In this document: piece after piece, positions 37,824 through 47,665 of the stretch
How the letters are laid out: each line of letters starts with the position of its first letter
Position numbering within the stretch: position 1 is the stretch's first letter
Assembly (NCBI RefSeq): GCF_004216855.1
Contig: NZ_SGXT01000015.1
Location: forward strand, 186,001 to 250,000
Reading direction: 5' to 3'
DNA: 64,000 nucleotides
Source of the DNA: Microcella alkaliphila
GTDB lineage: Bacteria; Actinomycetota; Actinomycetes; Actinomycetales; Microbacteriaceae
The notes under the pieces: generated by a model
Seen by the model: only the letters and a program-made list of their open reading frames with translations
Database searches by the model: none
What the model was told of the DNA's origin: nothing
Made by a program: the position numbers and the translations under genes

Positions 37824-38426
37824 ATGGTGACCGCCCCACCCACCGAGAGTGACGCCGATACCGGCACACGAGCATCCGCATCGCTGTGGCTCGCCCCTAT
37901 CGCCCGCGCGATCCCCGCGATCGTCGTCGGTCTCGTCATCACGTTCACGCCCGACCACTCGGCGAGCATGGGCCTGATCTCTCTGGGCGTCTTCGGCGCC
38001 GTGAGCGCCGTCGTGCTCGTGCTGACGACGCTGCGTCTCGGCGCCGGTGAACCGCTGCGGTCACTGCACCGTGGGCTGTCGGTCATCGCGGCCGTCGTTG
38101 CCGCCGCCGCGTTCGCCCTCGTGGCAGGCCTCGAGGGAAACCTCTTGCCGTTCCTGCTGCTTACGCTCGGTGCATACTGCGTGTTCGCGGGCGCCTACGA
38201 GGTCGTGTGGGGCCTGCGTCACCGCGGCATCTCGCCGCTCGCGCGTGACGGCATCACCGTCGGTGCGGGCACGGTCATCCTTGCGTTGATCCTCGTCGCC
38301 GTCGGCGACTCGGTCAGCGCCGTCGGATTCTTCGGCGCCTACGCCGTCATCGTCGGCGTTTACCTCGTCATCGCCGGCTTCAGCGCGAAGTGGGCCGACA
38401 CCCCCAAGGAGCACCCCGCCTCATGA
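37824..38426 (+). CDS. HdeD/DUF308-like membrane protein
   Basis: A 200-aa protein with six transmembrane helices arranged as three similar pairs, each with alternating Gly/Ala/Val segments (about 18-60, 75-125 and 140-190). This pattern resembles DUF308/HdeD proteins, first linked to acid stress in E. coli, but no diagnostic motif is certain. Its stop overlaps the next small membrane gene by 4 bp (ATGA), so the two are coupled. I infer an envelope role only. Confidence 0.7.
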   Translation: MVTAPPTESDADTGTRASASLWLAPIARAIPAIVVGLVITFTPDHSASMGLISLGVFGAVSAVVLVLTTLRLGAGEPLRSLHRGLSVIAAVVAAAAFALVAGLEGNLLPFLLLTLGAYCVFAGAYEVVWGLRHRGISPLARDGITVGAGTVILALILVAVGDSVSAVGFFGAYAVIVGVYLVIAGFSAKWADTPKEHPAS

Positions 38427-38677
38427 CCGACAAGACGCCCCGCCGCGAACGACTGCGCCCCGGCGAGCTCGTCGGCCTCGCCGCCGTCGTCGCCGCCTTC
38501 ATCGGACTCATCACCTTCATGGTGACCCGTGACTGGTTGCTCGCCGTCATCTTCCTCGGTGCGACCTTCGTCATTGACCTGCTCGTGCTTGCCATGCTGA
38601 TGCTCGCGGTCACGCCCAATAGGCCGGCCGATGGTGAGCGCTGGGCGGCCGAGCAGCAGGGCGGCGAGCAGCAGTAG
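38423..38677 (+). CDS. Small two-helix membrane protein, unknown
   Basis: An 84-aa protein with two hydrophobic helices (about 15-35 and 38-62), a basic N-terminus (TDKTPRRERLRPGE) and a Gln/Glu-rich tail. No family recognised. The ATG at 38423 overlaps the preceding stop (ATGA), which supports this start over an upstream one at 38390. Conserved pairing with the DUF308-like gene would indicate a joint role. Confidence 0.72.
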   Translation: MTDKTPRRERLRPGELVGLAAVVAAFIGLITFMVTRDWLLAVIFLGATFVIDLLVLAMLMLAVTPNRPADGERWAAEQQGGEQQ

Positions 38678-38689
38678 CGCGCGCCGCCG

Positions 38690-40075
38690 TTAGCGCTCGA
38701 CGTAGCCGGTCAGCTCGTCGGCGAGCCCCGCATACGTGGCCGGCGTCAGGGCACGAAGGCGCTCCTTCGCGTCGTCCGAGACGTCCAACCCGTCGACGAA
38801 CGCCCGCAACTCGTCGCCCGAAACGCGGTGGCCGCGCGTGAGCTCCTTGAGCAGTGCATACGGGTCACTGATGGTGGAGCGGCCCGCCGTCACCTCGGCG
38901 CGAATCACCGTCTGGATAGCCTCGCCGAGCACCTCCCAGTTTCCCTCGAGATCGCGGGCGAGCGCGTCCTCGTCGAGGGCGATCTCGCCGAGCCCTTTCA
39001 CGATGTTGTCGAGTGCGAGCAACGCGTGGCCGAGGGCGACGCCGATGTTGCGCTGTGCCGAGGAGTCGGTCAGGTCGCGCTGCAGGCGCGAGGTGACGAG
39101 CGTTGACGCGAGCGAGTCGAGCAGCGCTGCCGACAACTCGAGGTTCGCCTCCGCGTTCTCGAAACGGATGGGGTTGATCTTGTGCGGCATCGTCGACGAC
39201 CCCGTGGCGCCCTCCTGCGGGATCTGCCGGAAGTAGCCCATCGAGATGTAGGTCCAGACGTCGGTGCAAAGGTTGTGCAGCACTCGGCCGACGTGCGCGA
39301 TGCGCTGGTAGAGCTGCGCCTGCCAGTCGTGAGACTCGATCTGCGTGGTGAGCGGGTTCCAGGTGAGCCCGAGGTGCTCGACGAACTCCTTCGATGACGT
39401 CGGCCAGTCGTGTGTCGGGTCGGCGGCGACGTGGGCGGCGAACGTGCCGGTCGCGCCCGAGAACTTGCCGAGGTATTCGACCTCGTCGACGCTCGTGAGC
39501 AGCCGCTCGAGGCGGTGCACGAACACGGCGAGCTCCTTGCCCATGGTGGTGGGAGTGGCTGGCTGGCCGTGGGTGCGCGAGAGCATCGGCACGGCGCGCC
39601 ACGCGAGCGCCCGCTCACGCAGCGCCTCGACGACCAACCGGGCGCGGGGCATCCACTCACCGGCGACCGCGTCGCGGATCGTGATCGCGTACGCGAGGTT
39701 GTTGATGTCTTCGCTCGTGCAGGCGACGTGGGTGAGCTCGGCGAGGTCATCGAGCCCGATCGCGGCCAGGTGGTCGCGCACGTGGTATTCGACGGCCTTC
39801 ACATCGTGCCGCGTGACCGCCTCGCGCGCAGCCAGGGCCGCCACGTCGTCATCGCCAAAGTCCTCGACGAGCGAACGCAGAGCGACCTTCTCGTCGTCGG
39901 TCAGGCGACGCGCGCCGAGCAGTTCGCGGTCGGTGAGGTGGATGAGCCATTCGACCTCGACGTGCACACGCGCGCGGTTGAGCCCGGCCTCCGACAGGTG
40001 GCTGCCCAGGTCGCCGACCTGGCTGCGATACCGGCCGTCGAGCGGGCTAAGTGGTTGCGGGCTGAGGGTGGTCAT
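38690..40075 (-). CDS. purB: Adenylosuccinate lyase
   Basis: A 461-aa fumarase/aspartase-superfamily lyase acting twice in purine synthesis, on SAICAR and on adenylosuccinate. The superfamily signature GSSTMPHKINPIRFENAE is intact, as is TSSKEFVEHLG before it and the N-terminal LSPLDGRYRSQ. ATG 40075 is used; the frame stays open well upstream but through the phosphatase gene. It overlaps the phosphatase stop by 4 bp (ATGA). Confidence 0.96.
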   Translation of the reverse strand: MTTLSPQPLSPLDGRYRSQVGDLGSHLSEAGLNRARVHVEVEWLIHLTDRELLGARRLTDDEKVALRSLVEDFGDDDVAALAAREAVTRHDVKAVEYHVRDHLAAIGLDDLAELTHVACTSEDINNLAYAITIRDAVAGEWMPRARLVVEALRERALAWRAVPMLSRTHGQPATPTTMGKELAVFVHRLERLLTSVDEVEYLGKFSGATGTFAAHVAADPTHDWPTSSKEFVEHLGLTWNPLTTQIESHDWQAQLYQRIAHVGRVLHNLCTDVWTYISMGYFRQIPQEGATGSSTMPHKINPIRFENAEANLELSAALLDSLASTLVTSRLQRDLTDSSAQRNIGVALGHALLALDNIVKGLGEIALDEDALARDLEGNWEVLGEAIQTVIRAEVTAGRSTISDPYALLKELTRGHRVSGDELRAFVDGLDVSDDAKERLRALTPATYAGLADELTGYVER

Positions 40076-40614
40076 CGGGCTCCTTGTCGTAGTGCGGGTT
40101 CGAGCTGCTGAAGAAGGGCGCGGCACGATCGTTCGATCACGCTGAGCACCTGGTCGAAAAGGTCGGCGTCGGAGTAGTACGGGTCGGGCACGTCGACTCC
40201 CGCGCCTTCCGGGTCGACGTCGGTGATGATCTGCACGCTCGCGCGGGCGTCGTCGCTCGGTGCCCAACTGCGAAGAATGCGCTCGTGACCCCGGTCGAAG
40301 CCAATCACCAGGTCGTGGGTGACGAACCAGGCCGGATCGAACTGGCGGGCGCGGTGGTCGTCGGCTTCGTAGCCGCGCCGGGTTAGCGCCTCGACGGTGC
40401 GCGGGTCGGCGGGCTCGCCCACGTGCCATTCGCCGGTTCCCGCTGACTCCACCGTGACGAGCTTCTCGTAGCCGCGTTCGCGGATCAGCTGCCGCATGAC
40501 CGCCTCGGCCATCGGTGAGCGACAGATGTTGCCGGTGCAGACGAAGCAGATGCGGAACACGGGCGCGAGGGGGTGGCCGTCCGCCTCCGCGTCCTCGTCC
40601 GTCTGGCTGCTCAC
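40072..40614 (-). CDS. Low-molecular-weight protein tyrosine phosphatase
   Basis: A 180-aa phosphatase. The catalytic P-loop CTGNICR is at 26-32 in FVCTGNICRSPMAEAV, and the acid-loop Asp lies in VPDPYYSD. The GTG at 40614 gives a short acidic N-terminus (SSQTDEDAEADG) before the fold; the later start at VFRICF is also possible. Actinobacterial homologues include PtpA-like proteins and wall-related phosphatases. Coupling to purB is by overlap, and the biological substrate is not evident. Confidence 0.92.
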   Translation of the reverse strand: MSSQTDEDAEADGHPLAPVFRICFVCTGNICRSPMAEAVMRQLIRERGYEKLVTVESAGTGEWHVGEPADPRTVEALTRRGYEADDHRARQFDPAWFVTHDLVIGFDRGHERILRSWAPSDDARASVQIITDVDPEGAGVDVPDPYYSDADLFDQVLSVIERSCRALLQQLEPALRQGAR

Positions 40615-40737
40615 CCGCCCATTCTGCCGGGAATGCCGAAGGCCCGACACTCCTCCCCATCCTCGATGTGGTCGAATACGCCCCAACGCGGCAGGCACGG
40701 GATGCTCGCGGTCGCGCCGGCGAGGCACCCTCCGGGC

Positions 40738-41004
40738 ATGAATTCTCCCGATCCGTTCCTGGCGGCTGACCTGCGCGCGCGTGAGCGACAGCTTGCCCAC
40801 GCCGCCGACATCGTGCGTACGGCGCCGACACAGCTTCCCGGTCCCGAGTCGCGAGCGGGGTTTGCGGGGCCGATTCGTGTCGTCTACGACGCCGAAGCGC
40901 GACGTATCGAGGCGCTGCTCGCCGAAGCTGATGGGGCGCTCACGAACGCCTGGCGACATTTCACCGCTCTCGCGAGTGCGGCCGAGTCGGGCAGTGGCCG
41001 ATGA
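40738..41004 (+). CDS. Small helical protein, unknown, 88 aa
   Basis: No named family recognised. It begins MNSPDPFLAADLRARERQL and is predicted mostly alpha-helical, ending AAESGSGR. It has the size of WXG100/ESX proteins but no WxG motif. Its stop overlaps the start of the next gene by 4 bp (ATGA), so they form a two-gene unit. A longer frame from 40573 exists, but its extra N-terminus is Pro/Arg-rich, overlaps the phosphatase gene and is probably not translated. Confidence 0.65.
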   Translation: MNSPDPFLAADLRARERQLAHAADIVRTAPTQLPGPESRAGFAGPIRVVYDAEARRIEALLAEADGALTNAWRHFTALASAAESGSGR

Positions 41005-42419
41005 CACTGACGGTCACGGCGCCCGGCACCACCGTGGTCTCGGACACCGTGCTCGAGTCCATGTGCGTCCAGGTGCGCGCGCAGGCCGGCCGCTGCGCGT
41101 TCGCCGAGCGACTGGCTCGCGGCGCGTACGGCCCGGGTGTCGACAGCTATGCGCTCGCGCAGCTTGATCACGCGGTTGTCGCGACGCGAGACGCGACCCA
41201 TCGCTTGAAGGCGCTGGCGACGGCGCTGACCTCAGTCGCTGATCTGATGGTCGGCGCCGACCACGCCGCGCAGCGCGCTGTTGAGGCAGCCGCAAGCCAA
41301 GCGGCCGCACTTATCGGCTTCGTCGGCGCTCGTGTTGCCCTCGCCGGTGGGGTCATGCTCCTGCCCGCAGCGGTGCAGGCTGCTCGCTTTGCGCAGCTGC
41401 TTCCCGAACCCCTGCGCGACGCCGCGGCGACCACACTGAGGTCGGCCGCGGGGCGCGGACTGGACCTCGTGGGACAGCGGCTCGCTACGCCCGATGGCGT
41501 TGCGCTGACGCGCTGGCTCGTGACCCTGCTGGACGACGCCGCGCTCGGGGCAGTCGGCGTTCCGCCCGCGCTCGTGCCGATCGTCGGCGAACCCGGGCTC
41601 GGACTCACAGGAGTCACTAGTTCGGCGGCTGTTCTCACCGGGCTCGCCGCCATCATCGGCATCCGCGGCACGGCCCCTGTCCGCGTCGAACGCGTCAGCG
41701 TCGTCGGAGACATCCCGACTCCGGCGCCCTCGACCCTCGAGAGACGAACCCCGCCACCGCAGTCGGTGGGTGACCGTGTATCGAGGCTTCCCGACAGCAG
41801 CGGCCCGCCGGTGCGGGTCGAGAGCTACGACGGGCCACGCGGCCCGCACTTCGAGGTGTACATCGCGGGCACGAACGCCACCGCCGAGGCCGGAGGCACG
41901 AACCCCTTCGACATGGCCAGCAATGGCGCGCTCGTCGCGGGACTGCCCGACGCTTCGTCGGCCCGCGCCGTCGAGCTCGCGCTGCGTGACGCCGGAGCCA
42001 CGCCGGATAGCCCCGTCGTGTTCACGGGCCACTCGCAGGGCGCGGCCGTGGCCGTTGTCCACGCCGAGAGTGGCGCGTGGAACACGGCCGGTCTCGTCAC
42101 GATCGGCGGCCCACTCGGCAACTTTCCCGTGACCGGCGACTATCCGGCGATCGTGATCGAACACGACGATGACGTCGTCACCGCAGCGTCGGGCGTGCGA
42201 CGCGAGACCAACGCGACCATCGTGACCACCCGCGCCTTCCCCGACGGCGCGGGCGAGCTGTTTCTGCCCCACGCCGCCGCCGCGTATCAGGGCACGGCGG
42301 CACTGGTCGACGAGAGCAGTGATCCCGCCCTCGTCGCCGCCCGTGATCGGTTCCCGACCGTGTCGGGGGTCGGCGTCGTGCGGCACTACGAGGCGACGCG
42401 CATCCTGGATGCGCAATAG
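41001..42419 (+). CDS. Alpha/beta hydrolase-like protein with GHSQG motif and helical N-terminus
   Basis: A 472-aa protein. Residues 1-150 are helical, with a hydrophobic stretch (about 95-120, LIGFVGARVALAGGVMLLP). The C-terminal part (about 270-465) has a lipase-like core: YIAGTNAT, a nucleophile elbow GHSQG with Ser345, and a later DVV/HAAAAYQG region that could supply the acid and His. The motif is that of PGAP1/lipase-3-type hydrolases. Paired with the small helical protein, its role is unknown; secretion-associated esterase is one possibility. Confidence 0.7.
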   Translation: MTLTVTAPGTTVVSDTVLESMCVQVRAQAGRCAFAERLARGAYGPGVDSYALAQLDHAVVATRDATHRLKALATALTSVADLMVGADHAAQRAVEAAASQAAALIGFVGARVALAGGVMLLPAAVQAARFAQLLPEPLRDAAATTLRSAAGRGLDLVGQRLATPDGVALTRWLVTLLDDAALGAVGVPPALVPIVGEPGLGLTGVTSSAAVLTGLAAIIGIRGTAPVRVERVSVVGDIPTPAPSTLERRTPPPQSVGDRVSRLPDSSGPPVRVESYDGPRGPHFEVYIAGTNATAEAGGTNPFDMASNGALVAGLPDASSARAVELALRDAGATPDSPVVFTGHSQGAAVAVVHAESGAWNTAGLVTIGGPLGNFPVTGDYPAIVIEHDDDVVTAASGVRRETNATIVTTRAFPDGAGELFLPHAAAAYQGTAALVDESSDPALVAARDRFPTVSGVGVVRHYEATRILDAQ

Positions 42420-42438
42420 CCGTGCTCAGACGATGGCG

Positions 42439-42837
42439 TCAGCGGGTCTTTCCGACCAGTGGCTTCAGCACGATGCCGATCAGCCAGCTGATGAGGCCGA
42501 GCACGATTGCGCCCAACACGCCCCACCAGAAGCCATCGACCTCGAGACCGAAGCCGATGAGGCTCGAGATCCACGCAACGAGCAGCAGCAGCAGACCGTT
42601 CACGATGAGCGCAATGAGCCCGAGGGTCAGGATGTACAGGGGGAAGGCGACGATACGAATCAGGTTGCCGATCACCCCGTTGACCACCCCGAAGATCAGC
42701 GCCACCAACAGATAGGTGAGCACGACGGCGGTCGTGTCGCCATCACCGAACGGCACCACGCTCACCCCGGCAACGATGAGGGTGGTCAACCAGAGGGCCA
42801 CGGCATTGATGATCAGGCGCACGATAAAGCGGGACAT
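42439..42837 (-). CDS. Membrane protein of the phage-holin-4 superfamily (PF04020-like)
   Basis: A 132-aa protein with four transmembrane helices packed closely, beginning [20 protein letters not shown] and ending in short Lys/Arg. Size, helix count and the [18 protein letters not shown] stretch match the YvlD-type membrane proteins annotated as holin-4, which are chromosomal and not prophage in actinobacteria. It converges with the hydrolase gene and is divergent from hisC. The role is unknown. Confidence 0.85.
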   Translation of the reverse strand: MSRFIVRLIINAVALWLTTLIVAGVSVVPFGDGDTTAVVLTYLLVALIFGVVNGVIGNLIRIVAFPLYILTLGLIALIVNGLLLLLVAWISSLIGFGLEVDGFWWGVLGAIVLGLISWLIGIVLKPLVGKTR

Positions 42838-42935
42838 GCCCCCATTCTGGTCGGCGGCGCTCGGGTGCGTCCACTGAATTCCCGGTGACCGCCCAGCGAC
42901 GAGTTTCCCTGGCGGATGCCCGCCACGCGCCCGCG

Positions 42936-42941
42936 TACGCT
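42936..42941 (+). promoter_or_regulatory. -10 hexamer for leaderless hisC
   Basis: TACGCT ends 6 nt before the GTG at 42948. The transcript would start at the first base of the GTG, with no room for an SD. Confidence 0.6.
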
Positions 42942-42947
42942 GGTCGC

Positions 42948-44036
42948 GTGAGCGCCCCCGAGCATCCGAACCCCGCAGGGCCCCCCGTGCGGCTCCGCGA
43001 CGAGATCGTCGCCCTGCCTGCGTACCGCCAGGGACGCCAGGCGTCGGCCGACGCCTTCAAGCTGTCCAGCAACGAGAACCCCTTCCCCGCGCACCCGGCG
43101 GTCATGGCGGCCATCGCCGACTCGTCGCCCAACCGCTACCCCGACGCGACGGCGCTCGCCGTGCGCGAGCGCCTCGCTGAGCGCCACGGCGTCGACCCCG
43201 ACGAGGTCATCGTCGGCGCGGGCTCGGTGTCGATCCTGCTGCAGCTGATTCAGGCCTCGTGTGCCCCCGGCGACGAGGCCGTGTATGCCTGGCGGAGCTT
43301 CGAGGCCTACCCGCTACTCACGACCATCGCCGGCGCCACGGCGGTTCCCGTTCCGCTGACGCCCGACTTCCGGCACGACCTGGCCGCGATGGCGGCGGCG
43401 ATCACCGAGCGCACCCGCATCGTGCTGGTCTGCTCGCCGAATAATCCGACCGGCACGACCGTGGCTGCCGACGAGTTTGAGGCGTTCATGCGCGTCGTGC
43501 CGAAGAACTTGCTCGTGGTGCTCGATGAGGCGTACGCCGAGTTCGTCCGCGACCGCACGGCGGTCAACGGATCCGAGTTGATCGGCCGCTACCCGAACCT
43601 CGTCGTGCTGCGCACCTTTTCGAAGGCGTACGGTCTCGCGGGCCTGCGGGCGGGCTACGCCGTCGGGCACCGCGCTCTGATCGACGCCGCGCGCAGCACC
43701 CAGATCCCGCTGTCGGTGACCGAGGTCGCGCAGCGCGCCATGCTCGCCGCGCTCGACCACGAAGACGAGCTCCTCGCCCAGGTCGACGAGCTCGTGGTCC
43801 TGCGTGACCGCGTTGAGACGGAACTTCGCGAGCAGGGATGGACGATTCCACCGAGCGAGGGCAACTTCGTCTGGCTTCCCACCGGCGACCGCACAACCGA
43901 GGTGGCAGAGCGGTTCGAGAAGGCCGGAATCATCGGCCGGGCGTTCCCGGGGGACGGCATCCGTATATCCGTCGCCGAGCATGCGTCTGTGCCGACCCTC
44001 CTGCGCGTAGTGGGCGAGGTTGTCCGCGACCTCTGA
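42948..44036 (+). CDS. hisC: Histidinol-phosphate / aromatic aminotransferase
   Basis: A 362-aa PLP enzyme converting imidazole-acetol phosphate with glutamate to histidinol phosphate. It has [14 protein letters not shown] near the N-terminus, CSPNNPTGT, and PLP-binding Lys226 in [19 protein letters not shown] 42948 is chosen by its -10 box, and an upstream start at 42885 would add 21 residues. It lies immediately upstream of the E1alpha gene; a second copy near the his operon is likely elsewhere, so this may be the aromatic (pat-like) version. Confidence 0.9.
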   Translation: MSAPEHPNPAGPPVRLRDEIVALPAYRQGRQASADAFKLSSNENPFPAHPAVMAAIADSSPNRYPDATALAVRERLAERHGVDPDEVIVGAGSVSILLQLIQASCAPGDEAVYAWRSFEAYPLLTTIAGATAVPVPLTPDFRHDLAAMAAAITERTRIVLVCSPNNPTGTTVAADEFEAFMRVVPKNLLVVLDEAYAEFVRDRTAVNGSELIGRYPNLVVLRTFSKAYGLAGLRAGYAVGHRALIDAARSTQIPLSVTEVAQRAMLAALDHEDELLAQVDELVVLRDRVETELREQGWTIPPSEGNFVWLPTGDRTTEVAERFEKAGIIGRAFPGDGIRISVAEHASVPTLLRVVGEVVRDL

Positions 44037-44057
44037 ACCGTGACCCCGCCCCCCGCC

Positions 44058-44063
44058 TAGAGT
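44058..44063 (+). promoter_or_regulatory. -10 hexamer for the 2-oxoacid dehydrogenase operon
   Basis: TAGAGT ends 7 nt before ATG 44071, giving a leaderless E1alpha transcript. A GTG at 44062 would lie inside this box, so it is unlikely to be the start. Confidence 0.58.
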
Positions 44064-44070
44064 GGAACCC

Positions 44071-45186
44071 ATGTCGTACACGGCCGAGACCCTGCAGTTA
44101 CTCGCGCCCGACGGAACCCTCCGCTACTCCGACGAGACGGACCGCTTCCGCGACCGGGTCGACGCGCTCGACGAGACCACGTTGCGTGAGTTCTACCGCC
44201 ACATGGCCGTCACCCGGCGCTTCGACATCGAGGCGGGTAACCTCCAGCGCCAGGGCCAGCTCGCGCTCTGGATTCCCAGCATCGGCCAGGAGGCCGCCCA
44301 GGTCGGGTCGGGCTTCGCCGCCCGCGCGCACGACCACATCTTCCCCGCCTACCGCGAACACGCGGTCGGCCGGCTGCGCGGCCTCGACCTCACCCGCATC
44401 ATCGCGATGCTGCGCGGCCTCACCCACGGAGGCTGGAATCCGGCCGACACCGGCAACTTCCACCTCTACACGCTCGTCATCGGGTCGCAGGCCCTGCACG
44501 CCACCGGCTATGCGATGGGCGTGCGCTTCGACGGACTCGTCGGAACCGGCGACCCCGAGCGTGACACTGCCGTACTCGTCTATTTCGGTGACGGGGCGAC
44601 CAGCCAGGGCGACGTCAACGAGGCCTACGTCTTCGCGCAGAGCTACCAGACACCGCAGGTGTTCTTCCTGCAGAACAACCACTGGGCCATCTCGGTGCCC
44701 GTCAGTGTGCAGTCGCGCACGCCGCTCTTCCGACGCCCGGCCGGATTCGGTATTCCGAGCGTGCAGATCGACGGCAACGACGTGCTCGTCAGCTACGCGG
44801 CGACCGCCGAATCGCTGGATGCCGCGCGCAGCGGCGAGGGACCGCGCTTCATCGAGGCGCTCACCTACCGGATGGGAGCGCACACCACGAGCGACGACCC
44901 CACCAAGTACCGCACAAACGACGAGGTCGCGTACTGGCAGGAGCGCGACCCGATCAGCCGCTACGAGACGTTCCTGACGGCGCGTGGCGTGGACGCCGCG
45001 TTCTTCGAGGAGGTGCGCCAGGAGGGCGAGGATCTCGCCGCCGACGCACGGCGCCAGACGCTCGCGATGGAGCCGCCGCCCGCGGACAGTATGTTCCGTC
45101 ACGTGTACAGCGACGAGCATCCCCTCATGGCGGAGCAGGCCGAGTGGCTCGCCCGCTACGAGGCATCGTTCGAGGAGCAGGCATGA
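44071..45186 (+). CDS. 2-oxoacid dehydrogenase E1 alpha subunit
   Basis: A 371-aa thiamine-diphosphate enzyme subunit that decarboxylates pyruvate or branched-chain 2-oxoacids with E1beta. The ThDP motif runs from YFGDGATSQGDVNEAY to NNHWAI, and the alpha-specific RMGAHTTSDDP is present. ATG 44071 is chosen over GTG 44062 because of the -10 box. It overlaps E1beta by 4 bp. Whether the complex is BCKDH or PDH cannot be settled; the acyl specificity is set mainly by these residues and by E2. Confidence 0.92.
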   Translation: MSYTAETLQLLAPDGTLRYSDETDRFRDRVDALDETTLREFYRHMAVTRRFDIEAGNLQRQGQLALWIPSIGQEAAQVGSGFAARAHDHIFPAYREHAVGRLRGLDLTRIIAMLRGLTHGGWNPADTGNFHLYTLVIGSQALHATGYAMGVRFDGLVGTGDPERDTAVLVYFGDGATSQGDVNEAYVFAQSYQTPQVFFLQNNHWAISVPVSVQSRTPLFRRPAGFGIPSVQIDGNDVLVSYAATAESLDAARSGEGPRFIEALTYRMGAHTTSDDPTKYRTNDEVAYWQERDPISRYETFLTARGVDAAFFEEVRQEGEDLAADARRQTLAMEPPPADSMFRHVYSDEHPLMAEQAEWLARYEASFEEQA

Positions 45187-46160
45187 CCGAGACGATGACG
45201 ATGGCGAAGGCCCTCAACGCGGGGCTCGCCGCGGCGATGGACGCCGACGATCGAGTGCTTTTGATGGGCGAGGACATTGGGCGCCTGGGTGGGGTGTTTC
45301 GCGTCACCGAAGGCTTGCAGCAGCGTTTCGGCGAGGGCCGGGTGCTGGACACGCCGCTGGCGGAATCGGGGATCGTCGGCAGCGCGATTGGTCTTGCGAT
45401 GCGCGGCTACCGGCCGGTCGTCGAGATTCAGTTCGACGGCTTCATCTTTCCGGCGTTCGACCAGATCACGACTCAGTTGGCGAAGCTCACGGCTCGCCAC
45501 GAGGGCGGCCTGCAGCTGCCGGTCGTGATTCGGGTGCCATACGGCGGGCACATCGGCGCCGTCGAGCATCACCAGGAAAGCCCCGAGGCGTACTTTGCCC
45601 ACACCGCCGGGCTGCGGCTCGTCAGCCCCGCCACCCCGCACGACGCCTACTGGATGATCCAGCAGGCGATCGCAAGCTCCGACCCCGTGCTGTTCTTCGA
45701 GCCGAAGAGTCGCTACTGGCCGAAGGGTGAGGTCGACCTCGACGATGCTGGCATCGGCATGCATGCGAGCCGGGTCGTGCGCACCGGCACCGACGTCACC
45801 GTGGTCGGCCACGGTGCCATGGTGAGCATGCTGTTGGACGCCGCCGCCCTCGCCGACGAGGAGGGCACGAGCATCGAGGTCGTCGACCTCCGCTCGCTCT
45901 CCCCCATCGACTACGGCCCCCTGCTCGAGTCGGTGCGCCGCACCGGCCGCCTGGTCGTCGCGCAGGAGGCACCCGGCAACGTCAGCATCGGCTCGGAGAT
46001 CGCCGCCACCGTCTCCGAGCGCGCCTTCTACTCCCTGGAGGCGCCCGTCGTACGCGTGTCGGGTTTCGACACGCCCTTCCCGCCCGCGAAGCTCGAGGGC
46101 GCCTACCTTCCCGACGTCGACCGCATTCTCGATGCCGTCGACCGCTCGCTCGCCTACTGA
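45183..46160 (+). CDS. 2-oxoacid dehydrogenase E1 beta subunit
   Basis: A 325-aa partner of E1alpha with transketolase-like pyrimidine-binding and C-terminal domains. Conserved features include [34 protein letters not shown] and the later [17 protein letters not shown] 45183 overlaps the E1alpha stop (ATGA). A 17-bp gap separates it from E2, so the three genes form one operon. Confidence 0.94.
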   Translation: MTETMTMAKALNAGLAAAMDADDRVLLMGEDIGRLGGVFRVTEGLQQRFGEGRVLDTPLAESGIVGSAIGLAMRGYRPVVEIQFDGFIFPAFDQITTQLAKLTARHEGGLQLPVVIRVPYGGHIGAVEHHQESPEAYFAHTAGLRLVSPATPHDAYWMIQQAIASSDPVLFFEPKSRYWPKGEVDLDDAGIGMHASRVVRTGTDVTVVGHGAMVSMLLDAAALADEEGTSIEVVDLRSLSPIDYGPLLESVRRTGRLVVAQEAPGNVSIGSEIAATVSERAFYSLEAPVVRVSGFDTPFPPAKLEGAYLPDVDRILDAVDRSLAY

Positions 46161-46177
46161 GCCGCCTGGAGGACACC

Positions 46178-47551
46178 GTGACCGCATCCGAGTTTCCGCT
46201 CCCCGACGTCGGCGAGGGCCTGACCGAGGCCGAGATCGTCGAGTGGAAGGTCGCGCCCGGCGACCCCGTCGCGGTCAACCAGGTGATCGTCGAAATCGAG
46301 ACGGCCAAGTCGCTCGTCGAGTTGCCGAGCCCGTTCGAGGGCACGGTCGATGAGCTGCTCGTCGCCGCCGGCGACACGGTTGAGGTCGGCACCCCGATCA
46401 TCCGCGTGCGGGGGGCCACGGAGGCTCCGGCTGCGGCTACCGCTCCGACCGCCGCCGAATCCGAGACGACGGATGCTGTCGCCGACACAAAGGGAACGGT
46501 CGCCTCCGAAGAGTCCAGCGTGGGCCGCGACTCCGGCTCCGGCGCGGTACTCGTGGGCTACGGATCGAAGGGCGGCCACGTGGTCTCGCGCCGCCGCCGC
46601 TCGGCTGGTGTCGGCGTGACCGACCACGCGCCGCAGGAGGAGGCCGCGGCTACCTCACCGAAGCCGCGATCCCTCCCCGTCGCCGAGGCGGCGCCCGTGC
46701 TGGCGAAGCCGCCGATTCGCAAGCTTGCCAAGGACCTCGACGTGAACCTCGCCGAGGTCGCGGGCACCGGCATCGGGGGCGAGGTGACGCGCGACGACGT
46801 GATCCGCCAGGCGCAGCAGGCGAGTGTGTTCCGCAATATCACGACGCCAGACCAGCCGACGGCGCGCGAGGACCGCATCCCGGTGAAGGGGGTGCGCAAG
46901 GCGATCGCCGCCGGAATGGTGAAGAGCGCGTTCACCGCCCCGCACGTCAGCGTGTTCGTCGATGTCGACGCGACCCGCACGATGGAGTTCGTCAAGCGCC
47001 TGAAGGCGAGTCCCGACTTCGCCGGCATCAAGGTCTCGCCGCTGCTCGTCATGGCGAAGGCCATGATCTGGGCGGTGCGCCGAAACCCCACCGTCAACTC
47101 GACGTGGACCGATACCGAGATCATCGTGCACCACTTCGTGAACTTTGGCTTTGCCGCCGCGACGCCGCGGGGCCTCGTCGTGCCGAACGTCAAGAACGCG
47201 CAAGACCTGTCGTTGCGCGAACTCGCTCAGGCCATCGAGCAGCTCACGATCACGGCGCGCGACGGCAAGCTGCAGCCCGCCGACATGGCCGACGGCACCA
47301 TCACGATCACCAACATCGGCGTCTTCGGCATGGACACGGGCACGCCGATCCTCAACCCGGGCGAGGTGGCGATCGTGGCGCTCGGCACGATCAAGCAGAA
47401 GCCATGGGTGGTCGACGGCGAGGTGCGCCCGCGTTTTGTGACCACGCTCGGCGCGAGCTTCGACCACCGCGTCGTTGACGGGGATGTCGCGAGCCGCTTC
47501 CTCGCGGACGTCGCGTCGATCATCGAGGAGCCGGCGCTCTTGCTCGACTGA
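46178..47551 (+). CDS. Dihydrolipoamide acyltransferase E2
   Basis: A 457-aa E2 core. It has one lipoyl domain with Lys44 in [10 protein letters not shown], an alanine/threonine-rich linker, a peripheral-subunit-binding domain (about 185-220, [19 protein letters not shown]) and a catalytic domain with [13 protein letters not shown] near the C-terminus. The GTG at 46178 has CTGGAGGACA upstream. No E3 (lpd) is next to it, so the complex must use an unlinked dihydrolipoamide dehydrogenase. Confidence 0.95.
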   Translation: MTASEFPLPDVGEGLTEAEIVEWKVAPGDPVAVNQVIVEIETAKSLVELPSPFEGTVDELLVAAGDTVEVGTPIIRVRGATEAPAAATAPTAAESETTDAVADTKGTVASEESSVGRDSGSGAVLVGYGSKGGHVVSRRRRSAGVGVTDHAPQEEAAATSPKPRSLPVAEAAPVLAKPPIRKLAKDLDVNLAEVAGTGIGGEVTRDDVIRQAQQASVFRNITTPDQPTAREDRIPVKGVRKAIAAGMVKSAFTAPHVSVFVDVDATRTMEFVKRLKASPDFAGIKVSPLLVMAKAMIWAVRRNPTVNSTWTDTEIIVHHFVNFGFAAATPRGLVVPNVKNAQDLSLRELAQAIEQLTITARDGKLQPADMADGTITITNIGVFGMDTGTPILNPGEVAIVALGTIKQKPWVVDGEVRPRFVTTLGASFDHRVVDGDVASRFLADVASIIEEPALLLD

Positions 47552-47598
47552 GCCCCGCGCATCCGGTTCTCGGCGATGGCGCCTTATTGAGAACCGTT

Positions 47599-47628
47599 TT
47601 GACAATCGTTATCAACAGGACGTACTCT
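47599..47628 (+). promoter_or_regulatory. znuA promoter with overlapping Zur operator
   Basis: A -35 TTGACA (47599-47604) and a -10 TACTCT (47623-47628) are 18 bp apart. The -35 lies within TGACAATCGTTATCA (47600-47614), an imperfect 15-bp palindrome close to actinobacterial Zur boxes (TGANAATNNTTNTCA type). Zinc-bound Zur would block RNA polymerase here. Confidence 0.75.
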
Positions 47629-47665
47629 CGGAGGGTCCGACCGACCCCTCCTTAGAGAGCCCGCC

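Noticed and set aside
40573-40737. Upstream extension of the 88-aa protein
   Set aside because: It overlaps the start of the phosphatase gene and adds Pro/Arg-rich sequence; ATG 40738 is more natural.
42439-42837. Prophage remnant because of the holin-like label
   Set aside because: No other phage gene, att site or composition change is present; holin-4-like proteins are ordinary chromosomal membrane proteins in actinobacteria.
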